A stretch of 64,000 nt of DNA from Sphingomonas sp. PAMC 26621 (GTDB lineage: Bacteria; Pseudomonadota; Alphaproteobacteria; Sphingomonadales; Sphingomonadaceae). The notes beneath the pieces were generated by a model. That model saw only the letters and a program-made list of their open reading frames with translations. It was not told the origin of the DNA and made no database searches. A program made the position numbers and the translations under genes. Of the stretch, positions 17,666-27,292 are shown one piece after another. The DNA lies in contig NZ_AIDW01000009.1 of NCBI RefSeq assembly GCF_000251145.1, positions 124,001-188,000 of the forward strand, written 5' to 3'. The first letter of the stretch is position 1, and every line of letters starts with the position of its first letter.

Positions 17666-18975
17666 CGCGATCGGGGAGGTCCGGCGGAACCGATTGCCAC
17701 ACCGCCGAGGGTCCGTCCCCAGACGAGCCCGAGAAGCGCCGCGGACAGCGCGGCAATCGCGGGAACGTTCAGCGCAATGTCGATCAGCGATCCTGCTCCC
17801 GCGATCGCCACCGCAAGCAGCATCGCGCGGGCCAGCGTCGCGCGCAACAGCCCGGGCGTCCGCACGATCCGGGATCCGATTCCGAGCACGGCGATGGCGA
17901 CCAGCGCGACCGCCGGCCATCCGGCTTCGATCGCGAGTTGGAGCGGCGCGTCATGCGCGGCGCCGAAATCCCCGACGAGCAAAACCGTATCCGGCGTGAG
18001 GGTTTGCGCGTTGAACCGACTGAAGCCGCCCAACCCGTAGCCGAACACGGGCGCATCGCGCGCCAGACGAAAGTAATGGCGCAGGACCGCAATCCTGCCC
18101 GATCCGTCCGCGTCGGCGATCGAATAGCGCGCGAGGACCGATGGCGCCGCGAGCCACACCGCACCGGCGCCGATCGTGAGAGCGAGCAACGCGACGACGC
18201 GATGTCTCGGAGACGTCGACGGCACGCGCGAAACAGGATGTGGCGCGAGGGCGTAGACGCCATGCGCCACGATCGTTGCCGCGAAAGCGGCGCGGGACTG
18301 GGTCATCGCGACCAGGACGAGCGCAACGATCGTCCCGATCAGCGCGAGCGGGATCGCCAGCGGCGAATGGGGGCGGGAACGCGCGCGCCAGATTTCCCAG
18401 CGATCGCGCGCGACGCCGGCCATCAGCAGGCTGATCATGCCGAAACTGATCCCCGCCGCATTGGCATTTCCGATGAGGCCCGTGAACCGATGGTTGCGGT
18501 GGTCCATCATCATGTCCGCTAGCCCCGGTGGCCCGAAACCGCGCAAGGCGAGCATCGCGACGATCAGCAGCGACGCGCAAACGCACAGGCCGGTCGTGAC
18601 CGCGCGGGCAAACCCGCGCAACCGCCCGGCCATGCCGCATGCCAGCACGAGGGCCACTAGTGCGAAGGCGTGGCACCAGGCGATGCCAAGGAGATCGGGG
18701 TCGAGCGGTGTCGGGACGAGTCCGCGCGCAAGCCCCGGAACCATCGGTACCGCGGTCCACGAGAGGAGCAGGATCAGGGGGATCGCTACTGGGCCCATCC
18801 GCCGGACGAGGGCGGGGTCGCTCGGCACCAGCAGGAACGCCAATGCCGCCCAGCCGAGATACAGGATCGATGCGGATGCGGACAGCAGCGCCGAATTCGC
18901 CCCGTCGGCGGCGAACGGCAGGATCAGCACCGGCGCCAGGCCATAGGCAAGCCAACGATGCCCGTGCTCGGCCAT
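17611..18975 (-). CDS. O-antigen ligase / Wzy-like polysaccharide polymerase
   Basis: 454 residues from MAEHGHRWLAYG (start chosen at 18975; a longer frame to 19035 adds a polar stretch). About 10-12 hydrophobic helices flank one large periplasmic loop (about residues 290-350) containing RHYFRLARDAPVFGYGLGGF, the hallmark of the Wzy_C/O-antigen ligase family. In this locus it most likely polymerises EPS repeat units in the periplasm. It is transcribed opposite to the export operon and with the sugar transferase at 19739. Confidence 0.88.
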   Translation of the reverse strand: MAEHGHRWLAYGLAPVLILPFAADGANSALLSASASILYLGWAALAFLLVPSDPALVRRMGPVAIPLILLLSWTAVPMVPGLARGLVPTPLDPDLLGIAWCHAFALVALVLACGMAGRLRGFARAVTTGLCVCASLLIVAMLALRGFGPPGLADMMMDHRNHRFTGLIGNANAAGISFGMISLLMAGVARDRWEIWRARSRPHSPLAIPLALIGTIVALVLVAMTQSRAAFAATIVAHGVYALAPHPVSRVPSTSPRHRVVALLALTIGAGAVWLAAPSVLARYSIADADGSGRIAVLRHYFRLARDAPVFGYGLGGFSRFNAQTLTPDTVLLVGDFGAAHDAPLQLAIEAGWPAVALVAIAVLGIGSRIVRTPGLLRATLARAMLLAVAIAGAGSLIDIALNVPAIAALSAALLGLVWGRTLGGVAIGSAGPPRSRQRETTLASPWPTPDMRN

Positions 18976-19082
18976 CGTGCCCGATCGGTGCCGCTGGGCG
19001 AACGATCCGGTCGGTACGCGCGGAGCGGGTCGCACCGGCTGCCCCTGGCCCGGACTGTCCAGTGAATGAGGCCCTGAGCGCT

Positions 19083-19739
19083 TCAGAACGAACCGCGTTG
19101 CAACAGGACCGCCGGTACCGTCAGCATGACGATTCGCCCGTATAGCTTGACGCTTTTTCGACGCGCATAGACGACATCAAGGGCGACGCGCCGGCGATAG
19201 CTGGTATTGTTGCGGCCGCTGACCTGCCACAGCCCGGTAATCCCGGGACGGACCGCCGTATAGTGCGAGAAGTGCCGCCCGTAGCGCGCGATTTCCGCGG
19301 AAACGATCGGGCGGGGGCCGACGAGGCTCATCGTCCCCTGCAGTACGTTGAACAGTTGCGGAAGCTCGTCGATGCTCGAGCGGCGCAAGAACCGGCCGAG
19401 CGGCGTGACGCGCGGGTCATGCCGCAGCTTGTGGTCGAACATCCATTCGGTACGGGCAATGGGATCCTGCTCGAGCAGGCGTGCCAACCGTGCGTCCGCA
19501 TCGATCGTCATCGTGCGAAACTTGAAACAGGAAAAGGTCTCGCCGTGATAGCCCACGCGCTTCTGCAAATACAGCGCGGGTCCTTTGCTCGACGACCGCA
19601 CCAATATCATTATGAAGATCAGCAAAGGCGCGAAGAAGATGATGAGCGGGATGGCTAGCCCGATATCCAGCAGCCGAATAATGTCGAACCGATACGGTGC
19701 AGCCGGGAAGCACGTCGGTTCTGCAGTACCAACTTGCAT
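19083..19739 (-). CDS. Undecaprenyl-phosphate sugar phosphotransferase (initiating enzyme)
   Basis: 218-residue short-form bacterial sugar transferase, a monotopic PglC-like phosphoglycosyl transferase. It moves a sugar-1-phosphate to undecaprenyl phosphate, the first step of EPS repeat-unit assembly. One re-entrant hydrophobic segment (LLDIGLAIPLIIFFAPLL) is followed by KGPALYLQKRVGY, FKFRTM, the LRRSSIDELPQLFNV region with catalytic DE, and SLVGPRP. ATG 19739 with GGGGGA eight bases upstream is preferred over the TTG one codon earlier. No N-terminal CoA-binding-like domain, unlike WcaJ/WbaP. Confidence 0.92.
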   Translation of the reverse strand: MQVGTAEPTCFPAAPYRFDIIRLLDIGLAIPLIIFFAPLLIFIMILVRSSSKGPALYLQKRVGYHGETFSCFKFRTMTIDADARLARLLEQDPIARTEWMFDHKLRHDPRVTPLGRFLRRSSIDELPQLFNVLQGTMSLVGPRPIVSAEIARYGRHFSHYTAVRPGITGLWQVSGRNNTSYRRRVALDVVYARRKSVKLYGRIVMLTVPAVLLQRGSF

Positions 19740-19907
19740 CAATATTCCCCCGGATTATCACAAGAATCGTCGTACGTGAATATCGTGTATATAAACCCCA
19801 GATAAAACGGAAACGCAACAAGTCGCTATAGGTTAAAGAATGGTTCAAATGACGTAGTTTTAAGTAAATATCGCAAAACAAAACGGATTTTTGTAATCCA
19901 GGGATTG

Positions 19908-19929
19908 GAATCACCGTATCGGGTGATTC
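19908..19929 (-). terminator. Hairpin downstream of the cell-wall hydrolase gene
   Basis: Perfect 8-base inverted repeat (GAATCACC/GGTGATTC) with a 6-base loop, 25 bases beyond the hydrolase stop in an AT-rich 210-base gap. No clean T-run follows, so it may be a processing or operator hairpin rather than an intrinsic terminator. Confidence 0.4.
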
Positions 19930-19953
19930 TGCACCTTCGCGTCGATGAAGCTA

Positions 19954-20946
19954 TCAGTTCGACGGAATGGCCAGGCCTGACGGCTTTCTCCGGGCTTCCG
20001 GGAAAAAGACCGTTTTGCCGCTCCGTGCGGCAGATTGGGGGTGTGTCGTCGATTCCGCCTGGATCAGCTGCGGTTTGGCGGTGTCGGGGGCCGGGGCCGG
20101 GCCTGCCGGAGGCGGGGCGTGCTGGGACTCGCTCGTCGCCAGTACGCTGGGTTCGAGGAGCGTGCCGGTTGTGGTCGCCGGAACCGGAACGGTCGGCGTT
20201 GCGACGGTTGCTGACGGGTATCCGCCATAAGGCCGGGGCGGACGATAGAAGACATGATGCCCGATGATCGCAACCTTGGCGAGCTCGTCGGCCCAGCGTG
20301 GAACGATCCAGACCGTATGATAATGCGTTGCCTGCCCGGCAGCGAACGAGATGGTCCCGTGCAGCGCCGCCTCGGCAACCGCCCGCGCGCGCGCCATGCC
20401 CGCGGGATCGGGGCGGCGGGCCAGCGAGCCGTCGCACGTGAAGGTGAATTGGCACCCGCTGCGACGCTGTGCACCGTCATAGACCACGTCGCAGACGGTC
20501 TTCGGGTAATGCGGGTTGCGCAACCGGTTGAGCACGACCTGCGCAACCGCTTGCTGTCCCACCACCGGCTCGCTGGCGGCTTCGTAATAGATTGCGGTGG
20601 CGAGACAGGTCGTCGCGGCGGTGCGGTCCGGCTCGGATAGCGAGGCCGGGTCGAACGGCGGTGGCGTCGGGTTGGTCGCGGCCAGCGGACGCGCGAGGTT
20701 GGTCGCCAGCGCCTGGGTCGTACTCAGCGCGAGCGTTTGTTGCGGGAGGAAGGTTTCAAGCGCGAGGTCGGGCGCGGGGTATCGTCCGGGCTGCGGTGCT
20801 GGCGAAAGCGACGGCGGCAGGTCGCCCGGCGCAAGCACGTCTGTTCCGTTCGATGTGGAAAGGTAGATGAGGCAGGACGTCGCCACCAATAGAAGTACGA
20901 TAAACGCGGTCGCGTACAGTGTGGAGAGACGGGCATGCGCGATCAT
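19954..20946 (-). CDS. SleB-type cell-wall hydrolase
   Basis: 330 residues. An N-terminal membrane anchor (MIAHARLSTLYATAF...) is followed by a low-complexity Pro/Thr/Ala linker to about residue 100, then the Hydrolase_2/SleB domain (about 110-235). That domain has the probable catalytic Glu in AIYYEAASEP, the conserved LNRLRNPHYPKTVC, and TFTCDGS. A Pro/Thr/Ala-rich tail of about 95 residues follows. SleB-like domains cleave peptidoglycan; in non-spore-formers they act in wall remodelling. Placed beside the EPS genes, but co-transcription is not evident. Confidence 0.9.
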   Translation of the reverse strand: MIAHARLSTLYATAFIVLLLVATSCLIYLSTSNGTDVLAPGDLPPSLSPAPQPGRYPAPDLALETFLPQQTLALSTTQALATNLARPLAATNPTPPPFDPASLSEPDRTAATTCLATAIYYEAASEPVVGQQAVAQVVLNRLRNPHYPKTVCDVVYDGAQRRSGCQFTFTCDGSLARRPDPAGMARARAVAEAALHGTISFAAGQATHYHTVWIVPRWADELAKVAIIGHHVFYRPPRPYGGYPSATVATPTVPVPATTTGTLLEPSVLATSESQHAPPPAGPAPAPDTAKPQLIQAESTTHPQSAARSGKTVFFPEARRKPSGLAIPSN

Positions 20947-21035
20947 GCGAACCGGGGTCGCATCGTTTCGAGAAGACTGTCAATCGATGTCGCGGAAGTA
21001 CCCGATAGACAAAGACAAATCGGCCGCAATAGTGG

Positions 21036-21063
21036 TTCGGGGGCAGTCGACGCTGCCCCCGAA
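21036..21063. terminator. Strong hairpin beyond the TonB receptor gene
   Basis: Perfect 11-base stem (TTCGGGGGCAG/CTGCCCCCGAA) with a 6-base loop, starting eight bases past the receptor stop codon. There is no T-tract on the minus strand, so termination may need Rho or the hairpin may stabilise the mRNA 3' end. Confidence 0.55.
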
Positions 21064-21071
21064 TGGCGTGG

Positions 21072-23555
21072 CTACCAGTTCAGGCCGACCCGCCCGTAGA
21101 CGTAGCGACCATTGAACCCGAACGGCGAATAATAAGGGAACGCAACCAGACCGCTACCGTTCAGCACCGTCCCGCGCGATGACGCCAGCTTGACGAAGTC
21201 GGGATAGGTGTCGAACAGGTTGTTCGCGCCGACCGCGAGGTTGAGATTGCGCATCGCCTTGTAGCGCAGCTCGAGGTCGAAGATCGTATGACGCCCGGTG
21301 TGGATGTCGTCTTCGGCGAAGCCGGTGCTGCTTGGCTGGTTGACGTCGCCATAATAAGACGCGCGCGCGGTCGCGCCGAGGCGGTCGAGCGACCAGTCGA
21401 CCGACCCGACGACCTTTTCGCGCGGAGTGCCCTGTTCGAACGACACGATCCGCTGGCGGCTGAAGATCGGCAGCGTCGCCGTCCCCGCCGACGAGGTGAT
21501 CACCGCTGCGGCGGGCGCACGCGTGACCTTGATGTCGTTGATGTTGGTCGCCGCGGTCAGATCGAACGTGCCGGCGCTGCCCGTCGCCTTGCGGTAATGC
21601 GCGACCACGTCGATCCCCTTGGTGGTCGAGCGGATCCCGTTGAGGAAATAGCGCCCCGCAGTCACCGCAGTGATCCCCTCGTCGCGCAATCGCCCGACGA
21701 CGACCGCGCCGCTGAGATTCTCCGACAGCGCGATCTGGTCGCGGATCTTGATGTGATAGGCATCGACCGACAGATCGAACCCGCCCGACCGCAGCACGAT
21801 TCCTGCCGAAAGGTTGCGCGCGCGCTCGGGCCGCAGCGCCGTCCCGCCCAGCGCCGCGCCGACCAGGCTGGTCGACGGGAACAGCCCGGTCTCGACGATG
21901 ACGCCGCTGGTCAGCACCGCGGAGGTCGAGGTGAAGAACTGCTGCTGGAGCGAGGGTGCGCGGAACCCGGTCGAGGCAGTCCCGCGCACTGCGAACCAGC
22001 GCGTCACGTCATAGCGCGCAGAGAGCTTGCCGGTCGCGGTCTCGCCAAAGTCGGAATAGCTTTCCCCGCGCACCGCGGCCCCGAGCGTCAGCCCGTCGAC
22101 CGGCTTCGCCTCGAGGTCGACATAGCCCGAGACATTGTCCCGGTTGGCGTTGACGACGTTCGACGGCTGGAACCCCGGGAACCCCTGCGCGCCCGAGCCG
22201 AGCGTGCTGCCAGCGCCCGGCGCGCGATTGTACGACGTCGGCTCGCCCGCGCCGATCTTGAAGCCCTCGCGGCGGTATTCGAGACCCCAGGCGATGTTGA
22301 TCGTCCCCGCGCCGAGTGGCTGCTCGCGCGAGACGTCGATCCCGCCGACGAGCTGGTCATAGGTCAGCTTGCCGTCATAGAAATTGGTCTGCGAGGCGGC
22401 ACCATAGGTCGAATTGCCCGAGTTGCGCGTCTCGAAGTTGAGCTGGTTGCGTCCGTAGGACACGTTGAAGTCGACCTTCCACCCCGACAGTTCACCGCGG
22501 ATCCCCCCGGTCGCGGTGAGGTCGTTCGATTCGACCGCGATCAGCGGCAGGAAGCCGTCGGGATAGAGGCTGGCGAGTGCGGCGGCATTGGCGTTTGCGT
22601 CGGTCCCGCCATTGACGCGCGGGGTCGCGGCACTGACGCTGTCGCGGTGCTGGTACCCACCGAAGCCGTAGAGCGTCCAGCCGGTGTCGCCGAGCGGCTT
22701 CCCGGCGTTGAGGTAGCCGCTATACTGCTGGACGTCGGGATCGCCGAAGCGCGAGCGGACCCGGATCGGGGTCTTGCGCGGGTCGAAATCGCCGCGGCTA
22801 GTGGGGTTGCGGTCGAGATACTCGCCCGACAGCGTCAGGAACCCGTCGGACCCGAGCCCGACGCCCTGCCAGCCCGCGACCGTCACCGTCTCGCCGTCGC
22901 GTTCGCTGCGGTTACCGCGCGCGGTCGTCACGTCGGTGATGTCCTGGCCATAAGTGACGCTCGCGCCGCCGCCGTGCCGCGCCTCGCGCAGCCGCAGGTT
23001 GACGACGCCGGCGATCGCATCCGAGCCATATTGCGCCGCCGCGCCATCGCGCAGCACCTCGATCCGGTCGAGCGCGACCGAGGGGATGGTGTTGAGATCG
23101 ACCGAGGCCGACCCGCGTCCGACCGACCCGTTGGTGTTGATGAGCGCCGAAGTATGCGCGCGCACGCCGTTGATCAGCACCAGCGTCTGGTCGGGCGAAA
23201 GCCCGCGCAACGTCGCGGGGCGGACCGAGTCGGTGCCGTCGACTGCCGCCGAGCGCGGGAAATCGATCGAGGGGACGACCGCGGCCAGCGCGCTGGCGAG
23301 TTCGGTCGTGCCCTGTCGCTGGAGCGTCGCGGCGCTCAGCACGTCGATCGGCGAAACGCTGTCGAGCCGCGAGCGGCCGCTGGTGCGCGTGCCGGTGACG
23401 ACGATGTCGCTCGGTTCGGCGGGCGCGTCCGCGGTTGGGGCGGTCGCGGTCGGGGCGGCGTCCGCGGGGGCGGGGGCGACCTGCGCCTGGGCGTTCGTTG
23501 CGATGACGAGCGCGAGCGTGGAGGCGGCGGCAAACAGCGGCCGAAGGTCGGTCAT
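21072..23555 (-). CDS. TonB-dependent receptor
   Basis: 827-residue outer-membrane transporter energised by TonB-ExbBD. The signal peptide is MTDLRPLFAAASTLAL…NAQAQ. The TonB box region IVVTGTRTSG is followed by a plug domain (LRGLSPDQTLVLINGVR, VEVLRDGAAAQYGSDAIAG-like) and a 22-strand barrel ending YVYGRVGLNW with terminal aromatic. ATG 23555 was chosen because AAGGGA precedes it and a signal peptide follows directly. No Fur box or riboswitch was recognised upstream, and the neighbours do not reveal the ligand. Confidence 0.94.
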   Translation of the reverse strand: MTDLRPLFAAASTLALVIATNAQAQVAPAPADAAPTATAPTADAPAEPSDIVVTGTRTSGRSRLDSVSPIDVLSAATLQRQGTTELASALAAVVPSIDFPRSAAVDGTDSVRPATLRGLSPDQTLVLINGVRAHTSALINTNGSVGRGSASVDLNTIPSVALDRIEVLRDGAAAQYGSDAIAGVVNLRLREARHGGGASVTYGQDITDVTTARGNRSERDGETVTVAGWQGVGLGSDGFLTLSGEYLDRNPTSRGDFDPRKTPIRVRSRFGDPDVQQYSGYLNAGKPLGDTGWTLYGFGGYQHRDSVSAATPRVNGGTDANANAAALASLYPDGFLPLIAVESNDLTATGGIRGELSGWKVDFNVSYGRNQLNFETRNSGNSTYGAASQTNFYDGKLTYDQLVGGIDVSREQPLGAGTINIAWGLEYRREGFKIGAGEPTSYNRAPGAGSTLGSGAQGFPGFQPSNVVNANRDNVSGYVDLEAKPVDGLTLGAAVRGESYSDFGETATGKLSARYDVTRWFAVRGTASTGFRAPSLQQQFFTSTSAVLTSGVIVETGLFPSTSLVGAALGGTALRPERARNLSAGIVLRSGGFDLSVDAYHIKIRDQIALSENLSGAVVVGRLRDEGITAVTAGRYFLNGIRSTTKGIDVVAHYRKATGSAGTFDLTAATNINDIKVTRAPAAAVITSSAGTATLPIFSRQRIVSFEQGTPREKVVGSVDWSLDRLGATARASYYGDVNQPSSTGFAEDDIHTGRHTIFDLELRYKAMRNLNLAVGANNLFDTYPDFVKLASSRGTVLNGSGLVAFPYYSPFGFNGRYVYGRVGLNW

Positions 23556-23685
23556 GACGGAGTCCCTTTGGTTTTCAGCGGGTGACACGGCGTGCTTGTG
23601 ACGCTTTCGTGCCGGTCGCTCTTGGCAGATGAAGCGGATCGGGGACGCAAAGAAATCCTTGCATCGCGCTAGTAAAAAACTTGGT

Positions 23686-23722
23686 CGGAAAAGAGCGGCC
23701 CGGCGACAGGGTCGCCGGGCCG
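23686..23722 (-). terminator. Rho-independent terminator after the small lipoprotein gene
   Basis: On the minus strand a 12-base GC stem (CGGCCCGGCGAC/GTCGCCGGGCCG) with a 3-base loop is followed by CTCTTTTCC. It lies about 55 bases past the lipoprotein stop, ending the transcript that begins with the serine acetyltransferase or the lipoprotein itself. Confidence 0.75.
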
Positions 23723-23779
23723 AGGTGACGCCAGGGAGCTAACCTTGCGCGTATCGTGTCGCCCGGTGGGGCGAAAACC

Positions 23780-24019
23780 CTATTGCGCGTTCTGCGCACC
23801 GCCACTCGCATTGAGCGAGAGCGTATCGTTACCCGACGAGACAGAATCGTTGCCGAACGTGTCTGCCGAAGCCGTATTGGCGTCCGCGGCAGCGGGGTCG
23901 TTCGGAACCGTCTCGTTGACGATCGCGGTGTTCGCGCCCTCATCCCGTTTGGCGCAGGCCGAAACCGTTACCAGTGTCGCGGCCATCAGTGCGGTCGTCA
24001 GCAGAGTCTTTCTCATCAT
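23780..24019 (-). CDS. Small lipoprotein of unknown function
   Basis: 79 residues starting MMRKTLLTTALMAATLV with a lipobox TVSAC, so cleaved and lipidated at Cys near residue 22. The mature part is acidic and rich in Asn/Ala/Thr/Ser (ANTAIVNETVPNDPAAADA) with no domain. Codon context gives a good ribosome binding site (AAAGGGAA). It follows the C26 gene by 25 bases and precedes a strong terminator. Confidence 0.75.
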   Translation of the reverse strand: MMRKTLLTTALMAATLVTVSACAKRDEGANTAIVNETVPNDPAAADANTASADTFGNDSVSSGNDTLSLNASGGAQNAQ

Positions 24020-24044
24020 TTCCCTTTCTTTGTGGTGAACGCGA

Positions 24045-24796
24045 TCATCTGGCAGACGCCGCCGCGCGTAGCGACGACCCCAGCAGCGTGAAGAACGCAC
24101 GGCTTTCCGGCGACCGCTCGACATCCCATTCCGGATGCATTGCACGCCCAGCACGTCCGCACCGCACGGCCGCGCCCGGATCGCCTCGATAAGCCCGTCA
24201 TCGGCGGCGGTCGCCTCCACCGTCAACCCGGCACCGAGCCGATCGATTCCCTGCTCATGGACCGAATTGACCGACATCCGCGCCCGCCCGGTCGAACGCG
24301 CGAGCATGCCGCCCTGGTTGAGCTCGACGTCGTGGCAATGGCCGAACAGCTCCGTGTAACACCCGTCCCACGACCCGCGATGGTGCCGGTCGCACGCAGT
24401 CGTCAGCGATCCGCCGAACAGCACGTTGATTTCCTGCAGCCCGCGACAAATGCCGAACACCGGCTTGCCCGCCTCGATCATCCCACCGGCAAGCGCCAGC
24501 GCAACCGCGTCCCGGTCCGGGTCAGCTTGCTGCTCGGCGGGAAGGGGCGCGCCGCCATAGTGTTCGGGCGCGACGTTGGACCGTGAACCGGTCAGCAACA
24601 GCCCGTCGAGCAACAGGGTCAGCGCGGCGATGTTCGCGTCATCGCGGATCGCGGGCACAAGCACCACCGCCGCTTCAGCAAACCGCGCGAGCGGCGCGAT
24701 GAAACGAGTCGCCACGGCCTGCACCGGCCGCACGCTGGTTTCGTTGCAGCACAGCACGCCGATGACCGGCCGTCGCGGGATGCCAGGCGCGATCAA
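24045..24796 (-). pseudogene. Peptidase C26 / gamma-glutamyl hydrolase-like gene with one-base deletion
   Basis: A class-I glutamine-amidotransferase-like hydrolase (PuuD relatives cleave gamma-glutamyl-GABA). It starts MIAPGIPRRPVIGVLCC; it has the nucleophile Cys in FGICRGLQEIN and the SVNSVHEQGI region. The frame breaks at DVLGVQ: the expected WHPEWDVERSPESRAFF continues perfectly in the next frame (HPEWDVERSP... to a TGA at 24045) if one C is restored near 24138. The Trp-His-Pro-Glu catalytic segment is therefore lost from the main frame. Either a true inactivating mutation or a sequencing error. The start overlaps the acetyltransferase stop by four bases. Confidence 0.85.
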
Positions 24797-25764
24797 TGCG
24801 TTGCCGCCCGTTGCAGGACGTCGCGCAGGTCGCGCCCGGCGGCATGATCGAGCCGTACCGCCTCGGGCTGGACCAGCACGCTGTCCTCGGGCACGTCCGA
24901 GAGCAGCCAGACATTCCCGCCGATCGTCGACCGCGCGCCGATCGAGACGCGCCCCAGGATCGTCGCGCCGGCATAGACCACGACGTCATCGCCGAGGATC
25001 GGGTGCCGCGCGTGGCGCTCGCGGACATCGTCGCGGGTCGCTCCGGCCGGGCTGCGCGCGCCGAGCGTGACATGCTGGTACAGCCGCACGCGCGCGCCGA
25101 TGATCGCGGTCTCGCCAATCACGACGCCGGTGCCATGATCGATGAAGAAGCTTTCGCCGATCGTCGCGCCGGGGTGAATGTCGATCCCGGTACGCTCGTT
25201 GGCGATCTCGGAAATGACCCGCGCGACGATCGGTGCACCGAGCGTGTGGAGTTCGTGCACGATCCGGTGGTGGAGACTCGCAATCGCGCCGGGATAGCAG
25301 ACCAGGATCTCGTCGACGCTGCGCGCGGCGGGATCGCCCAGGAACGCCGCTTCGACGTCGCTGTCGATCAGCCGCCGGATATCACCGAGTGTCGCCGCGA
25401 ACAGCCGGGCGATCGTCGCCGCCTGATCGGAATCGAACGGTCCGGCCTCGTGCTGCCAATAGCCCAGTTCCGCGCCCACCTCGCGTTCGAGTTCTCCCAG
25501 CGCGGCAAGCAGCTTGGCTGCGACGAAACCGTCCTCTTCCCCCGCCGCGCCGCGAAAATGGCCGAGCCGTCGTGGATACAAGGTCGCCGCGAGCAAGCCG
25601 ATGACCTGCTCGAGCCCCTCGCGCGATGGGAAGCTGGCGACGTCGCGCGCCTCATCCTGCCGGGCGCGCCACGCCGCGCGGGCGGCACGCAGGTCGACCA
25701 CCGCGGTACCGACCGGCGAGGGGAGGGTATCAGATTTGGCAGAGAGTCCGGGTTGCAGGGTCAT
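24793..25764 (-). CDS. Serine O-acetyltransferase, EpsC type
   Basis: 323-residue cytosolic enzyme converting serine and acetyl-CoA to O-acetylserine for cysteine synthesis. An alpha-helical N-terminal part (to about 170) is followed by left-handed beta-helix hexapeptide repeats (IDIHPGATIGESFFIDHGTG, then VVIGETAIIGARVRLYQHVT) with the conserved catalytic Asp and His. Length matches the EpsC subfamily (~310) rather than classic CysE (~270). It leads a short minus-strand unit with the C26 gene and lipoprotein, divergent from a symporter. Confidence 0.92.
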   Translation of the reverse strand: MTLQPGLSAKSDTLPSPVGTAVVDLRAARAAWRARQDEARDVASFPSREGLEQVIGLLAATLYPRRLGHFRGAAGEEDGFVAAKLLAALGELEREVGAELGYWQHEAGPFDSDQAATIARLFAATLGDIRRLIDSDVEAAFLGDPAARSVDEILVCYPGAIASLHHRIVHELHTLGAPIVARVISEIANERTGIDIHPGATIGESFFIDHGTGVVIGETAIIGARVRLYQHVTLGARSPAGATRDDVRERHARHPILGDDVVVYAGATILGRVSIGARSTIGGNVWLLSDVPEDSVLVQPEAVRLDHAAGRDLRDVLQRAATH

Positions 25765-25935
25765 CAGTGCCTCCGAGCGTGATCATATCCCATCAAACGA
25801 GTAGGGAATGAAAGAATTGCTTCGGCGACGCCAAGCATGGCTTTGCGGACGGGACGTCCGTGCGGGTCCATGACGCGCACCCTGTCCTGCGCGTCCCGCG
25901 TGCGGGTTTCGCCAGACGTTACCGGAGCCTGTTTC

Positions 25936-27276
25936 ATGTCCCATCCTGCGCCGCTTTCGCGTTCCGCGCTGCGCCTGCCGTTTGGCGCGCAAGTGCTGTT
26001 GGGGATGGGAATCGGGTTGGCGCTCGGGTTCGCCGGACGCGCGCTCGACGGCGGATCGGGCACGGCGCTGGGCGAGACGCTCCACACCGTCGGCCAGATC
26101 TTCGTGCAGTTGCTGAAGGCGCTGGTGCCGCCGCTGGTGTTCACCGCGATCGTCGCATCGATCGCGGCGCTCCGCGACCTCGAGAATGCCGCGAAGCTGG
26201 TCGTGCAGACCTTGCTGTGGTTCGCGTTCACCGCGCTGATCGCGGTGACGATCGGGATCGTGCTCGGGCTCGTCATCGAACCCGGGCTTCACGCCGGGAT
26301 CGACCGTGCCGCCGCGAAGCTGCCGTCGAGCAGCGGATCCTGGCTCGATTTCCTCAAGGGGCTCGTGCCCGTGAACCTGTTCGGGATCGGCGCAGCGACG
26401 ACGATCGAGGACGGTGTCGCGAAGACCGCGGTGTCGTTCAACGTGTTGCAGATCATCGTCGCGGCGATCGCGATTGGGGCGGCGGCGGTGCGCAGCGGGG
26501 AGGGCGGGGCCGGCTTCCTCGCGTTCAACGCCTCCGCGCTGATCGTCTTCCGCCGGCTGCTGCGCTGGGTGATCGCGCTGACGCCGATCGGCACCGCTGC
26601 GCTGATCGGCGATGCGGTGATCCGGTATGGCTGGAGCTCGCTATCGGCCCTGGGGTCGTTCGCAGGTGCGGTCTATCTCGGTCTCGCGCTGGTGTTGTTC
26701 GTCGTTTATCCCTTGCTGCTGCTGGCGAACGGGTTGAGTCCGCTGCGCTTTTTCGGGCACGCCTGGCCCGCGATCCAGCTCGGGTTCGTTTCACGCTCCT
26801 CGGTTGGGACGTTGCCGATGACCGAGCAGGTGACCGAGCACGGCCTCGGCGTCCCGCGGGCCTACGCCGCCTTCGCGGTCCCGCTCGGCGCGACCACCAA
26901 GATGGACGGTTGTGCGGCAATCTATCCCGCCTTGTCGGCGATCTTCGTTGCGCAATTCTTCGGGTTGCACCTCCATGCATCGGATTACGGGCTGATCGCG
27001 TTCGTCTCGGTGATCGGCTCCGCCGCGACCGCGGGGCTGACCGGCGCGACGGTGATGCTGACGCTGACGCTCTCGACGCTCGGTCTGCCGCTGGAGGGGG
27101 CGGGGCTGCTGCTCGCGATCGACCCGATCCTCGACATGGGGCGCACCGCGGTCAACGTCGCAGGACAGGCGCTCGTCCCCACGATCGTCGCAAAGCGCGC
27201 CGGAATCCTCGATCTCACGGCGTTCGGTCGGGCGCGCGCGAGTGCCGGGGCCATGCCGGAACCGGCGTCGATCTAG
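25936..27276 (+). CDS. Dicarboxylate/amino acid:cation symporter (DAACS family)
   Basis: 446-residue inner-membrane symporter, eight helices plus two hairpins in this fold. Recognised by the serine-rich hairpin SRSSVGTLPMT, the TTKMDGCA motif (NMDGTA-like) and the helix-8 motif DPILDMGRTAVNVAGQ. Start ATG 25936 was preferred; the in-frame extension to 25837 is Arg/Ser/Cys-rich and not membrane-like. It is divergent from the serine acetyltransferase, 171 bases apart, which hints at a sulphur-amino-acid or glutamate-type substrate, but this is inference. Confidence 0.9.
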   Translation: MSHPAPLSRSALRLPFGAQVLLGMGIGLALGFAGRALDGGSGTALGETLHTVGQIFVQLLKALVPPLVFTAIVASIAALRDLENAAKLVVQTLLWFAFTALIAVTIGIVLGLVIEPGLHAGIDRAAAKLPSSSGSWLDFLKGLVPVNLFGIGAATTIEDGVAKTAVSFNVLQIIVAAIAIGAAAVRSGEGGAGFLAFNASALIVFRRLLRWVIALTPIGTAALIGDAVIRYGWSSLSALGSFAGAVYLGLALVLFVVYPLLLLANGLSPLRFFGHAWPAIQLGFVSRSSVGTLPMTEQVTEHGLGVPRAYAAFAVPLGATTKMDGCAAIYPALSAIFVAQFFGLHLHASDYGLIAFVSVIGSAATAGLTGATVMLTLTLSTLGLPLEGAGLLLAIDPILDMGRTAVNVAGQALVPTIVAKRAGILDLTAFGRARASAGAMPEPASI

Positions 27277-27292
27277 GGTTTTGAGCGGTCTC

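Noticed and set aside
25808..25873. 22-codon frame (MKELLRRRQAWLCG...) upstream of the symporter, considered as a cysteine-sensing leader
   Set aside because: Only one Cys codon, the purine-rich tract touches the ATG, and no terminator/antiterminator pair could be drawn.
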